Shown: positions 36,687 through 48,323, numbered from the stretch's first letter. The stretch: 64,000 nucleotides of DNA from Chryseobacterium aquaeductus (GCF_905175375.1 NZ_CAJIMS010000001.1:868001-932000), one strand, 5' to 3'. Notes: generated by a model not told the origin, from the sequence alone. Numbers and translations: made by a program.

Positions 36687-37253
36687 TTATTGATAATCTT
36701 TTAATAAATCTTTTAATTTCATCAATGCATTTCGCATTTTTGTTTTTACAGTACCTAAAGGCATATTCAGTTTTTCTGATATCTCACTCTGCGTGTAACC
36801 CTGATAGTAAGCTAAATTTATTATTTCCTGTTTATCAGATTCTAACGTTTCAAGCACTTTACTAAATCCTATAAAATCTGAATTATTAGTGGTTGAAAGT
36901 TCCGCATTGTTATATACGAAATCTGGTAAAGTTTGGTTTTTTAGCTCGTTCTGAAAACTTTTAGATTTTAAATAATCAATCGCTGTGTTTCTGGCAATAT
37001 TGATCATCCAAGTGTAAAATCTACCTTTTGCAGTGTCATATTGGTGTATAGAATTCCAGATTTTCATAAAAACATCCTGAATAATTTCTTCAGTATATTC
37101 TTTAGACTGCACAATTCGAAGAATCACACCATATAATGCCCCAGAATAGTGGTCATATAAATGGTGAAAACCTGATTCGCTTTTTTCTCTCAGCGAAGCA
37201 ATAAGTTCTTCTTCCGAATAGATTGTTTTAATATGATTTATTTTACATTCCAA
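36687..37253 (-). CDS. ECF-type RNA polymerase sigma-70 factor
   Basis: A protein of up to 188 residues with region 2 (about 25-95; FMKIWNSIHQYD, FYTWMINIARNTAIDYLRS-like) and region 4 (about 130-182; EIINLAYYQGYTQSEISEKLNMPLGTVKTKMRNA in pieces, a helix-turn-helix). It is the partner of the anti-sigma factor two bases downstream. The start is a problem: the only ordinary start codon is TTG 37251-37253, which lies inside a strong promoter -7 box. If that promoter is used, initiation must be further in, for example at ATT 37230-37232, giving a protein beginning (M)KTIYSEEEL. Confidence 0.88.
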   Translation of the reverse strand: MECKINHIKTIYSEEELIASLREKSESGFHHLYDHYSGALYGVILRIVQSKEYTEEIIQDVFMKIWNSIHQYDTAKGRFYTWMINIARNTAIDYLKSKSFQNELKNQTLPDFVYNNAELSTTNNSDFIGFSKVLETLESDKQEIINLAYYQGYTQSEISEKLNMPLGTVKTKMRNALMKLKDLLKDYQ

Positions 37254-37283
37254 ATTTAACGAAATAAAACCTAAGTATCCAAA
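37251..37283 (-). promoter_or_regulatory. Promoter of the sigma/anti-sigma operon
   Basis: The minus strand has TTTG (37280-37283), a 21-nt spacer, and TAAATTTG (37251-37258), close to the Bacteroidota housekeeping consensus. The -7 box overlaps the annotated TTG start of the sigma gene. Confidence 0.55.
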
Positions 37284-37338
37284 AATCTTTCAAAAATTTT
37301 ATCTCGTATATATTCATAAACAATTATTATATACTTAA

Positions 37339-37863
37339 ATGAAAAATATACATACAAAAATACTTGCCACGGTGTTTATTATGCTAATGTTTGGAAACTA
37401 CGCAGCGCAGTCTGAAAATTTCAGGGCAAAAAATCCTTACTACTCAAAAACAGATACAAAACCTTTGAGAGTAAGCAATACAGAATGGAAAAAAATATTA
37501 AAGCCTGAATTGTATAAAGTAGCGCGAGAAGCTGCAACCGAAATGGCGTTTACAGGAAAATATTATGAATTTGATGTAAAAGGAACTTATTACTGCGCAG
37601 TCTGCGGAAACGCATTATTTCTTTCTACGTCAAAATTTGCCACTACCTGCGGATGGCCTTCTTTCTATGAACCTTTGAGAAAAGACGGAGTGAAATATAA
37701 AAAGGACAATTCGCACAATATGGAACGTACTGAAGTTCTTTGTGGAAGATGCGATTCTCATTTGGGACATATTTTTGATGACGGACCCAAACCCACAGGA
37801 AAAAGATTTTGCATGAACTCTGTTTCGTTAGAATTTATTGCTAATCAAAATTCAAAAAAATAA
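37339..37863 (+). CDS. msrB: Peptide-methionine (R)-S-oxide reductase
   Basis: A 174-residue enzyme that reduces methionine-R-sulfoxide in proteins. A signal peptide (about 1-24, ending NYAAQS) exports it, so it repairs envelope proteins. MsrB features are two zinc CxxC pairs (CAVCGNALF and CGRCDSHLGH), CGWPSFYEP, and the catalytic cysteine in KRFCMNSVSLEF. It is divergent from an ECF sigma/anti-sigma operon and is followed by a fasciclin gene, suggesting an envelope oxidative stress module. Its own promoter was not clear. Confidence 0.94.
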   Translation: MKNIHTKILATVFIMLMFGNYAAQSENFRAKNPYYSKTDTKPLRVSNTEWKKILKPELYKVAREAATEMAFTGKYYEFDVKGTYYCAVCGNALFLSTSKFATTCGWPSFYEPLRKDGVKYKKDNSHNMERTEVLCGRCDSHLGHIFDDGPKPTGKRFCMNSVSLEFIANQNSKK

Positions 37864-38001
37864 ATTAATTCATTGATTTTCAAACAAATAAATAAAATAT
37901 TTCAAATTTTCAAAACTAAAATCAACAGACTGTCGTAGATGTAGATAAGAGAGAAACAAACTCACAAATCAAATAATATAAATTAAAAAAAATCAAATAA
38001 A

Positions 38002-38571
38002 ATGAATACAAAATCAAAATTAGTAGCATTAGGAATGGTTGCATTATCATTCGCTTTAAGTGGTAACGTTGATGCACAAAAAATGAAAGAGAAGACGGTA
38101 ATGGTTGGCGGTGCTGCCATGTACCCTTCAAAAAATATTGTTGAAAATGCAGTAAATTCTAAGGATCACAAAACTTTGGTTGCTGCTGTAAAAGCTGCAG
38201 GTTTGGTTGAGACTTTGCAAAGTGCAGGACCTTTCACTGTTTTTGCTCCTACAGATGCTGCTTTCGCAAAATTACCTGCTGGTACAGTTGAAAATCTAGT
38301 AAAACCTGAAAACAAGGAAACTCTTACAAAGATTTTAACGTATCACGTTCTTCCGGGAAAATACAGTTCTAAACAAGTTTGGGCTGCTGTAAAAGCTGGA
38401 AACGGAAAAGCAATGATGAAAACTGTTGCAGGTGAAGAACTTACGTTCTGGACAAAAGGAAAAGATTTATACATTACCGATGCCAAAGGTAATGAAGCAA
38501 AAGTGACAATAGCTGATGTAAATCAGTCAAATGGTGTTATTCATGTAATAGATACTGTTCTATTACCATAG
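38002..38571 (+). CDS. Secreted fasciclin domain protein
   Basis: A 189-residue exported protein. After a signal peptide (about 1-26, ending NVDAQ) comes one fasciclin (FAS1) domain: NIVENAVNSKDHKTLVAAVKAAGL in parts, then GPFTVFAPTDAAFAKLP (H1 motif) and LTYHVLPGKYS (YHVL, H2 motif), ending SNGVIHVIDTVLLP. FAS1 domains mediate adhesion or ligand binding at the cell surface. It lies 138 bp after msrB on the same strand, near the sigma/anti-sigma genes, and ends at a strong terminator. Confidence 0.93.
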   Translation: MNTKSKLVALGMVALSFALSGNVDAQKMKEKTVMVGGAAMYPSKNIVENAVNSKDHKTLVAAVKAAGLVETLQSAGPFTVFAPTDAAFAKLPAGTVENLVKPENKETLTKILTYHVLPGKYSSKQVWAAVKAGNGKAMMKTVAGEELTFWTKGKDLYITDAKGNEAKVTIADVNQSNGVIHVIDTVLLP

Positions 38572-38600
38572 TTTTAGTTTTTTATGGTTTATTTTAAGGG

Positions 38601-38634
38601 AGCCTTATCTGTTTTTTTCAGATAAGGCTTTTTT
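38601..38634. terminator. Strong bidirectional terminator
   Basis: A perfect 11-bp stem (38601-38611 with 38619-38629, AGCCTTATCTG/CAGATAAGGCT) is followed by six T on the plus strand. On the minus strand it overlaps the end of the small membrane protein gene. Confidence 0.85.
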
Positions 38635-38889
38635 ATTTTTTATAATTATCAAGATTGTAGAAATCTGAACTGTTATCATCAGGTACTGAAAACCAATAAA
38701 TAATTTATAAAAACTTAAATCAAATATCAGTACAATCGCAGGAAAACCAAAGATGACAAATAGTGTAACCAAAATTCCTATGATTTTGTAATCGGGTTTT
38801 ACATTTTGATTATGATGTACAGTTTTTTTATTTTTCCATAATAAATAAAATCCAAAAACTGCCAGAACAGATTGTAAAATGGTTAACAT
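38605..38889 (-). CDS. Small membrane protein of unknown function
   Basis: A 94-residue hydrophobic protein with three predicted membrane helices (about 3-18, 35-56 and 62-85) and a basic C-terminal tail. I do not recognise a family. It starts two bases before the stop of the upstream gene at 38892-39650 and is the last gene of a four-gene operon. Its stop lies within the hairpin of the shared terminator. Confidence 0.6.
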   Translation of the reverse strand: MLTILQSVLAVFGFYLLWKNKKTVHHNQNVKPDYKIIGILVTLFVIFGFPAIVLIFDLSFYKLFIGFQYLMITVQISTILIIIKNKKALSEKNR

Positions 38890-38891
38890 TT

Positions 38892-39650
38892 TTATTTCAA
38901 GATAAAAATTTCTTTTGTATAATCATCGCCGCCTTTTGGCATTTCAATTACAATATTACCAGTTTCAAAATATCCGATTGTAGACTCTCCCGATTTTAAT
39001 TTAACCTTAAAGGTATCTTTTTTGGTTGTCGGTTTGAAAGTTGCAAATGGAACAGAGCTATTATTTTCAACAAGAATAAATTGATCACTATCGATTTGTA
39101 TTTTCTGCAAATCAATTTTTCCGTTACTGTATTTACCCAGTTGTTGATTTGAAGAATTTTCTACTTTCTCAACTTGCACTTCCATTACCGGATTAGTAGA
39201 TTGTACTTCCTGAATTACCATCTCCGTCTGAATTTCTTTAGGACTCGAGACCGGAATAGCTACCAGCGCTTGTTTTAAAGCATCCTGATAACCTTCTAAA
39301 AATTCTTTGATCGAAGTGCTCGCCTTTTGGCTGGTGATGACTTTTGAATTGCAATCTTTAAATTCCAAAATAATTTTATTTCTCAGAAATCCACTGTCAT
39401 TGATCACGTCAGCATTCAAAACACCACACGGGTTTGAATTGGCTTCTGCAGGCCACTGACTTCTGCTTCCTGAAACAACAACATATTGTTTCTGTTTTAA
39501 AGTCTTAGAGAGTAAAACATCTAATTTGTACTGATCGCCTTTGAAACCGCTAAATTTTTCAGGCAAAGCAACATATTTATAATCGGAAACTTTTTGTCCG
39601 TATGAAAACGCAAAGCAAACAGCTGCGATAATTGTTATAAGTTTCTTCAT
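38892..39650 (-). CDS. Exported protein of unknown function
   Basis: A 252-residue protein not assigned to a family. The signal peptide is about 1-19 (ends FSYGQ). Two Cys (in SNPCGVLN and FKDCNSK) could form a disulfide. The middle (about 130-175) is Gln/Val/Ser-rich and probably extended, and the C-terminal part is beta-rich (KSGESTIGYFETGNIVIEMP). It is cotranscribed with the PorV-like gene upstream (30-bp gap), so a role in the outer membrane or in type IX export is possible but inferred only from position. Confidence 0.65.
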   Translation of the reverse strand: MKKLITIIAAVCFAFSYGQKVSDYKYVALPEKFSGFKGDQYKLDVLLSKTLKQKQYVVVSGSRSQWPAEANSNPCGVLNADVINDSGFLRNKIILEFKDCNSKVITSQKASTSIKEFLEGYQDALKQALVAIPVSSPKEIQTEMVIQEVQSTNPVMEVQVEKVENSSNQQLGKYSNGKIDLQKIQIDSDQFILVENNSSVPFATFKPTTKKDTFKVKLKSGESTIGYFETGNIVIEMPKGGDDYTKEIFILK

Positions 39651-39680
39651 TGTAATAAATTTAAAATTTTAACGATTTGT

Positions 39681-40763
39681 TTAATCGTTTCTAAACTCTC
39701 CCATATCCAGTTTCAAAGAGAAGAAATTGGAGAAGAAATTGGAACCACCAATTCCTGAATTGCTGATCGCATAATCAAGCGTAAGACCTCTGTATCTTAT
39801 TCCTAAACCTGCACTCGGCTGGAAAGAAACTTTTCTGCTCAAATCTTCAATATCTGTAATCGACTGAAATCTATTGACTCCTAATCTTACGAAAATCATT
39901 TTCTGATAGCCTATCTCAGCACCTGCATACGGTGTTATACTTGCAAAGTCTGTTGAAAGAAGTGCTGCCGTTTTAGCAAAATCTACATTGATACCTGCTT
40001 CAGGCAAAATATACACACTGCTGTTGATTTCAAACAGCTTGCTGGCTCCTGCATTAAGTTTAGGCATCGTCAGCTCCATTTTATCCGTAGGTGCAGGGTT
40101 GAATTCTTCACCATTTACCACAGTTGTCAATTCATCCTGATTGATGCTCCAAAAATTGACAGTTGTAGTGGCATCACGCAACATACCTCCAAATTTCCAG
40201 CCGTTATCTGCTTTATAGATTGCTCCTACATCAAAACCAAAACCATAGCCGCTAGCAAATTTCCCTACATTTCTATAAACAATTTTAGCATTTACACCCA
40301 CATCCAAATTCGGATTGCCTCCGGGATGAAAAGCGTAAGAAATAATTCCGGCATAATCGGATTGTGAAAACTTGGTAATCTTATCGTAATCAATATTTCC
40401 TTCAGTATCAATTAATTGGGTTGTATTCAAGATATTATCAACACCCAATCTTACGATTGAAACTCCGAAAACGCCTTCCTCTAGAACTTTTGCATACGCC
40501 AGATAATCGTATTTAGCAATTGATTCAAAATATTCTGCGTGCATCGCTGCTCCCTGCCAGTCTTTTGTAATACCGTTCAGACCTGCGGGATTCCACATCG
40601 GCGAGTAGACATCATCTTGATTGGAGATTACAGCTCCGCCCATCGCAAGACCTCTGGCGCCGGCACCAATATTTAAAAATTCATTGGAATATTTTCTAAT
40701 AATCTGAGATTGAGACCACCCAAATAAAAGTGAAAATAGTAATAAAAGGTATTTTTTCATCAT
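39681..40763 (-). CDS. PorV/PorQ family outer-membrane protein
   Basis: A 360-residue outer-membrane barrel. The signal peptide (about 1-19, ends WSQSQ) is followed by the family motif FLNIGAGARGLAMGGA and MWNPAGLNGI, shared by PorV, PorQ and FadL-like barrels. PorV shuttles type IX cargo from the SprA translocon to the cell-surface attachment complex; PorQ is related. This protein is probably a second PorV-like member rather than PorV itself, as no porU gene is adjacent. It lies in an operon with a DMT transporter upstream and two unknown envelope genes downstream. Exact subtype is uncertain. Confidence 0.82.
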   Translation of the reverse strand: MMKKYLLLLFSLLFGWSQSQIIRKYSNEFLNIGAGARGLAMGGAVISNQDDVYSPMWNPAGLNGITKDWQGAAMHAEYFESIAKYDYLAYAKVLEEGVFGVSIVRLGVDNILNTTQLIDTEGNIDYDKITKFSQSDYAGIISYAFHPGGNPNLDVGVNAKIVYRNVGKFASGYGFGFDVGAIYKADNGWKFGGMLRDATTTVNFWSINQDELTTVVNGEEFNPAPTDKMELTMPKLNAGASKLFEINSSVYILPEAGINVDFAKTAALLSTDFASITPYAGAEIGYQKMIFVRLGVNRFQSITDIEDLSRKVSFQPSAGLGIRYRGLTLDYAISNSGIGGSNFFSNFFSLKLDMGEFRND

Positions 40764-40776
40764 GTAAATTTGATGC

Positions 40777-41670
40777 TTAGTTAATTGTTTTTTGTTTTCT
40801 AGTTTTTATCAGTGCATTTGCTACAATTGCCAAAATCATGACAAGTGATGCCACATAAAATACTGGGCTCATGTGTTCCGATTCTCCAAAGATAAAAAAA
40901 GCTAGTATAATTCCGTAGACTGGTTCTAAATTTACTGTTAAAATTAATGTGAAAGGCGAAATATATTTCATCAGCTTCACCGATTCCAGCATTGGAAAGG
41001 CTGTGAAAAGACTAGCCAACAAGCATATTAACGCCAAATCTCGGTAATTTATTTCATTCATTTGAAATATTTGCCCGGATATTAAATAAAATATTGCCAA
41101 AATAAGCCAACCGCTGAAGATTTCGTAAAAAATTATGTTTCCAGGACTGGTTTTTCCAAACAACTTTCCGTTAAAAACAGAAAATATAGTCCCAAAAACA
41201 GCGCACAGAATTCCGAAGAAAATACCCACTTTATATTGAAACTCTGTTTTAAATATAAGAAGAATACAGGCAACAATCACAATACCCATCACAACTTCTG
41301 AAACATCTATTTTTCGTTTAAAAACCAAAGGCTCTAAAATTGCAGCAAATAGTGTAGACAAAGATAAACAGCTAAGTGCAATTGATACATTGGAAACTTT
41401 AATTGAATAGAAAAAACACAACCAGTGAAGTGCCATAAAAAAACCAATTGCCGAAAGTTGAAAAAAAAGTTTTTTGGAAATCTTAATACTTTCCTTTTTA
41501 AAAAATCTTATAAATACAAATAAAAATATTGCAGCAAATAGCATTCTGTAAAATACCAGAATGTGTGCATTTGCAGTAATCAGTTTTCCCAGAATTGCAG
41601 TAAATCCCCATAAAAAAACAATCAGGTGCAGCCTGAAAAGAGCTAATTTTTGCATTTTACTTTTTATCAA
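40777..41670 (-). CDS. EamA-domain DMT superfamily transporter
   Basis: A 297-residue inner-membrane protein with about ten hydrophobic helices arranged as two EamA repeats. The start LHLIVFLWGFTAILGKLI and VSNVSIALSCLSLSTLFAAILEPL (in parts) are typical, as is the second-half EPVYGIILAFFIFGESE. Such transporters export amino acids, nucleobases or other small metabolites. The substrate is not identifiable. The true start may be the Met at residue 6. It heads the operon with the PorV-like gene. Confidence 0.88.
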   Translation of the reverse strand: MIKSKMQKLALFRLHLIVFLWGFTAILGKLITANAHILVFYRMLFAAIFLFVFIRFFKKESIKISKKLFFQLSAIGFFMALHWLCFFYSIKVSNVSIALSCLSLSTLFAAILEPLVFKRKIDVSEVVMGIVIVACILLIFKTEFQYKVGIFFGILCAVFGTIFSVFNGKLFGKTSPGNIIFYEIFSGWLILAIFYLISGQIFQMNEINYRDLALICLLASLFTAFPMLESVKLMKYISPFTLILTVNLEPVYGIILAFFIFGESEHMSPVFYVASLVMILAIVANALIKTRKQKTIN

Positions 41671-41782
41671 ATTATAACGTGCAAATTTACAAATAGGTTT
41701 TATTAAAACATTAATATTTTTGCAATGATAAAAGAAAAATTTAGTAGAAAATTAAATAGGAATGCTTTTTTAATAACCATAT

Positions 41783-41816
41783 AAAAAAACCCTGAAAGTC
41801 TATGAAACTTTCAGGG
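41783..41816 (-). terminator. Minus-strand terminator of the candidate small RNA
   Basis: A perfect 10-bp stem (CCCTGAAAGT/ACTTTCAGGG) with a 7-nt loop, followed by seven T on the minus strand. Confidence 0.75.
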
Positions 41817-41990
41817 CCTTCAAATAATAAACTATTAAAAAAATAAACTAGGAATAGAGGATTTATAACGGAGTAATCAGCTCCTTTCCTCTTATGTAAA
41901 ATTATAAAAAAAACAAACATAAAAAAACTTATCCGTGTTAAATATTTCATAATTTTATGATTTTCAATGCGTTGAATCATAAAAACAGAT
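41783..41990 (-). ncRNA. Candidate small RNA with terminator
   Basis: A transcript on the minus strand is implied by a terminator (stem 41790-41799 with 41807-41816, seven T after it) with no credible gene upstream of it. Upstream the RNA folds: AGAGGA pairs with TCCTCT, enclosing GGAG-CTGATTA-CTCC (around 41858-41896). A possible 79-residue hydrophobic peptide overlaps, but its C-terminus would be translated from the terminator itself, so I favour a non-coding RNA. Family not recognised. Confidence 0.4.
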
Positions 41991-42046
41991 GATATTTTAT
42001 TTTTTATAAAAGTAGTATCTTAGGCACACTAAAATAGAATTTTTTT

Positions 42047-43675
42047 ATGGATATTGAATTCAACAAACGAGAAGATCAAAACAAACTAAAATTATCTGAA
42101 ATAAATCGATTACTTGCCGAAATTAAAAAAGGAGGCGGAGAAAAGAGACTTCAAAAACTTCGTGATGAAGGCAAAATGACAGCTAGAGAAAGAATAGATT
42201 ACCTTCTTGATAAAGATTCAGATTCTATTGAGATTGGTGCTTTTGCAGGATATGAAATGTACGAAGAGCACGGCGGTTGCCCATGTGGTGGCGTTGTTGT
42301 GGTGATGGGTTATGTTTCCGGAAAACAATGTCTTGTCGTAGCCAATGATGCTTCTGTAAAAGCGGGAGCATGGTTTCCTATTACCGGAAAGAAAAATCTG
42401 AGAGCACAGGAAATTGCAATGGAAAACAGACTTCCCATCATTTATTTGGTAGATTCTGCGGGAGTTTATCTTCCTATGCAGGATGAGATTTTCCCTGATA
42501 AGGAACATTTCGGAAGAATTTTTAGAAATAACGCTAAAATGAGTGCCATGGGAATCATTCAGATTTCGGCAGTAATGGGAAGTTGTGTTGCTGGTGGTGC
42601 GTATCTTCCGATCATGAGCGACGAGGCGATGATCGTAGATAAAACTGGTTCTATATTCTTGGCAGGAAGTTATCTGGTAAAAGCTGCCATCGGAGAAAGT
42701 ATTGATAACGAAACTTTGGGTGGTGCAACAACTCACTGTGCGATTTCTGGAGTTACAGATTATAAAGCTAAAGATGATCAAGACGCTTTAAACAGGATAA
42801 AAAACATTATGAAATCTATCGGAAGCTATGATAAAGCTGGTTTCGACAGAATTGAGAGTTTCCCACCAAAAGAAAAAATTGAAAATATTTTCGGAATTAT
42901 GCCGGTTTCACGCACCGACCAATATGATACGTTAGAAATCATAAAATGTCTGGTTGATAATTCGGAATTTGAAGAATATAAGTCTGATTACGGTAAAAGT
43001 ATTATTTGTGCTACAGCAAGAATAGACGGTTGGTCTGTAGGTATTGTCGCCAATCAAAGAAAACTCGTAAAAAGTGGTAAAGGCGAAATGCAGTTTGGTG
43101 GTGTTATTTATTCGGACTCTGCAGACAAAGCAACAAGATTTATTGCAAACTGTAACCAAAGAAAAATTCCTTTGATATTTTTACAGGACGTAACAGGTTT
43201 TATGGTTGGATCTAAATCTGAACACGGTGGAATTATAAAAGATGGTGCAAAAATGGTAAACGCAGTTGCTAATTCTGTTGTTCCGAAATTCACTATTATC
43301 ACAGGAAATTCTTATGGAGCCGGAAATTATGCAATGTGCGGAAAAGCTTATGATCCTAGATTGATTGTTGCTTGGCCTTGGGCAGATCTTGCAGTAATGG
43401 GAGGTTCACAGGCAGCAAAAGTTTTAGCACAAATTCAAGAATCTACCTTAAAAAAACAGGGGAAAGAAATCACTGAAGAAGCACATAAAGAAATTTTAGA
43501 TTCTATCTCAAAAAAATATCTCAAACAGACAGAAGCTACCTATGCATCATCAAGATTGTGGACGGACGCCATAATCAATCCGATAGATACAAGAACATGG
43601 ATTTCTATGGGAATTGAAGCTGCAGATCATTCTCCTATCACTGAGAAATTTAATTTGGGAGTTATCCAAGTGTGA
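42047..43675 (+). CDS. Acyl-CoA carboxylase beta subunit (methylcrotonyl/propionyl type)
   Basis: A 542-residue carboxyltransferase that moves carboxyl groups from biotin to an acyl-CoA. Both crotonase-fold halves are present: MTARERIDYLLDKDS and CPCGGVVVVMGYVSG at the start, VDSAGVYLPMQDEIFPD with HFGRIF, and in the second half LQDVTGFMVGSKSEHGG and GNSYGAGNYAMCGKAYDPR. The QDEIFPDKEHFGRIF pattern is closest to methylcrotonyl-CoA carboxylase beta (leucine breakdown). Propionyl- or geranyl-CoA cannot be excluded. The biotin-carrying alpha subunit is not adjacent. Confidence 0.9.
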   Translation: MDIEFNKREDQNKLKLSEINRLLAEIKKGGGEKRLQKLRDEGKMTARERIDYLLDKDSDSIEIGAFAGYEMYEEHGGCPCGGVVVVMGYVSGKQCLVVANDASVKAGAWFPITGKKNLRAQEIAMENRLPIIYLVDSAGVYLPMQDEIFPDKEHFGRIFRNNAKMSAMGIIQISAVMGSCVAGGAYLPIMSDEAMIVDKTGSIFLAGSYLVKAAIGESIDNETLGGATTHCAISGVTDYKAKDDQDALNRIKNIMKSIGSYDKAGFDRIESFPPKEKIENIFGIMPVSRTDQYDTLEIIKCLVDNSEFEEYKSDYGKSIICATARIDGWSVGIVANQRKLVKSGKGEMQFGGVIYSDSADKATRFIANCNQRKIPLIFLQDVTGFMVGSKSEHGGIIKDGAKMVNAVANSVVPKFTIITGNSYGAGNYAMCGKAYDPRLIVAWPWADLAVMGGSQAAKVLAQIQESTLKKQGKEITEEAHKEILDSISKKYLKQTEATYASSRLWTDAIINPIDTRTWISMGIEAADHSPITEKFNLGVIQV

Positions 43676-43700
43676 TCATTACTCAGTTTTACAGTATTTA

Positions 43701-43728
43701 GCCTCACTTTGTAAGTGAGGCTTTTTTA
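43701..43728 (+). terminator. Terminator after carboxylase gene
   Basis: A perfect 9-bp stem (43701-43709 with 43713-43721, GCCTCACTT/AAGTGAGGC) with TGT loop and six T. Confidence 0.85.
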
Positions 43729-43859
43729 TTATGTTAAATAGTTATAAACAATTATAAACTGTCTTAATGCCATACTATAAGGGTAAGATTCTTGTTATAT
43801 AAATAGAAACTAATAAGCACTCAACCTCTTTTTAATTACTAATCCCCAAAAGGAAACCT

Positions 43860-44333
43860 ATGAAAAGATATTTTGCAGTATTTATTGCCTTATACACCCT
43901 TGCTTTATTATATATGATGTTTTATGCATCCGGCAGAGAACCGTCAGAAATTTCTTATATCCAGCACCAGCCATTTATTACGATACAGCATTTTTTTAAT
44001 GACCATAATATAGATAATCAAGCATTTATCGTTAATATATTTGGTAACATATTTTTATTCAGTCCTTTTGGATGGTTGGGATTGTGTATTAAAAAATTCA
44101 ATCGATTTGTTCCAATTACTGTCTTCTTTCTTATAGCGATAAGCATTATTGAGACTATACAATATATGACAGGAAGAGGTGTTGCAGATGTCGATGATGT
44201 ATTTTTAAACACTTTGGGAATGCTTATAGGTTTCGCCTTATTCAAATACGCTACATGGAAAAATATTGCGAATATTAAATTACATTTTGAGCTGCTTGAT
44301 TGTAAAAAGAAATGTGTATCGACAGTTTCTTGA
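43860..44333 (+). CDS. VanZ family membrane protein
   Basis: A 157-residue membrane protein with four hydrophobic helices (about 4-22, 54-75, 80-98 and 117-135). NIFGNIFLFSPFGWLGL and ISIIETIQYMTGRGVADVDDVFLNTLGMLIGF (in parts) are the VanZ-like signature with its Glu and Asp pair inside the membrane. VanZ proteins are linked to teicoplanin tolerance in enterococci, but most, like this one, have no known role. It stands alone. A second VanZ-like gene is at 51358-51720. Confidence 0.88.
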   Translation: MKRYFAVFIALYTLALLYMMFYASGREPSEISYIQHQPFITIQHFFNDHNIDNQAFIVNIFGNIFLFSPFGWLGLCIKKFNRFVPITVFFLIAISIIETIQYMTGRGVADVDDVFLNTLGMLIGFALFKYATWKNIANIKLHFELLDCKKKCVSTVS

Positions 44334-44396
44334 TAGTGCTTTAAAATACATTAATATTTGAGTCAATCAATAAAGATTAATCATACTAATTTTCTT

Positions 44397-44496
44397 CAAG
44401 AGCTTCATCCAGCTCTCCACTATATCTTTTTCACGTTTCCTTCGGCTAGGCTCAGGCTACGTAAAAAAGGATGCCGTTGCGATCTGGGCTAGATTA
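44397..44496 (-). repeat. Structured interspersed repeat, copy B
   Basis: Read on the minus strand it starts CTAGCCCAGATCGCAACGGC and ends GGATGAAGCTCTTGAAG. Inner arms TTTTTTACGT and ACGTGAAAAA pair, and CCAG pairs with CTGG near the ends. It aligns with copies at 27497-27626 and 51210-51307; paired bases differ between copies in a compensating way. Confidence 0.75.
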
Positions 44497-44610
44497 GGCA
44501 TTTTGTTTACAATATTCATCTAAACATCAATTAGTTTTTCAAAATTTTGAACTTAACTTCATAACGTTTATGGGTGATGTGTAATGTGTATGTTTGCAAC
44601 TCAATTATTC

Positions 44611-44793
44611 TTATTCCGTTTTTTTCGTTTTTTCTAAATCATCCGGTGCTTTGGCTTTTTGGATAAAAAAAGTTTTAAGTTTTAAATGATAAGAGAACAT
44701 TACTGGTTTGAAAGGCTTTGTATCTATTCTTGACAAATGAATGCTACGAGGAACATAAGGTAGAAAAGATATTAAAAAGTTGATCAAACTCAT
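44611..44793 (-). CDS. Possible small basic protein
   Basis: A 60-codon open frame starting at ATG 44793. The N-terminus is hydrophobic, and the rest is basic with a KAPDDLEKTKKTE tail that looks like real protein. There is no known family and no clear promoter. It may also be a chance frame. Confidence 0.35.
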   Translation of the reverse strand: MSLINFLISFLPYVPRSIHLSRIDTKPFKPVMFSYHLKLKTFFIQKAKAPDDLEKTKKTE

Positions 44794-44885
44794 TTAAACC
44801 TTGAATAACGCTCTGAGAATTATAATTTGAATGAATTTTATTTAATCTTTTATCAGTTCACACCTTTGCATCGTAAAAATTCAGC

Positions 44886-44917
44886 ATCAGTTATAAAACT
44901 TTTAATTTATAACTGAT
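44886..44917. other. Perfect 12-bp hairpin downstream of rRNA operon
   Basis: ATCAGTTATAAA (44886-44897) and TTTATAACTGAT (44906-44917) form a perfect stem with an 8-nt loop. On the minus strand five T follow six bases later. It could be a backup terminator of the rRNA operon or a regulatory hairpin. Confidence 0.5.
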
Positions 44918-45065
44918 CTCTTCTCTTTCTTTATTACAGATATTTCAGTCGCATCCATTATCATACTATAAGATAGCTTTTTCTGTTGTTTAAGGGTAGC
45001 AAATACGAGTATTAAAACGCAAAAAGTCTCGTACACTTTTGATGTATGAGACTTATATGCATAAA

Positions 45066-45099
45066 AAAAGCTCCTAAATCTTTCGATTGAGGAGCTTTT
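45066..45099 (-). terminator. rRNA operon terminator
   Basis: A perfect 10-bp stem (45066-45075 with 45090-45099, AAAAGCTCCT/AGGAGCTTTT) lies 7-8 bp past the 5S 3' end and carries A/T tails on both sides. Confidence 0.85.
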
Positions 45100-45106
45100 A
45101 AAAAAA

Positions 45107-45214
<108 letters not shown>

Positions 45215-45359
45215 AGGCGTTATATAAGGTGACAGATTATTGGTAAGAGGTAGCAGGGAAAACCTACGACCTGATAACTAACATCTGCTACCTGTTTTAT
45301 CGATAAAAATGTTCACAAAGAGAGAACCTTGATTGCGCAATTAAGCGGTTGCCAATTAG

Positions 45360-48122
<2,763 letters not shown>

Positions 48123-48323
48123 ATTATTAATTAGTTCAGTATTTTTTGCTCAGTATTACTACCAAGCTATTTTGTAAACTCAAACGCTTAATTGCGCTCG
48201 GTTTTCTCTTTGTGATATTTTTACCGTTAATGTCAATGATCTTTAATTTCTTTCTGCTCGTCTGATAATGGATATTTGTTTTGGCTCTATCCATTCTACT
48301 TTTAAATCAAACTCGCAAAACTG

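Noticed and set aside
41741-41980. 79-codon hydrophobic frame on the minus strand
   Set aside because: Its C-terminal third is translated from a terminator stem; a structured RNA explains the region better.
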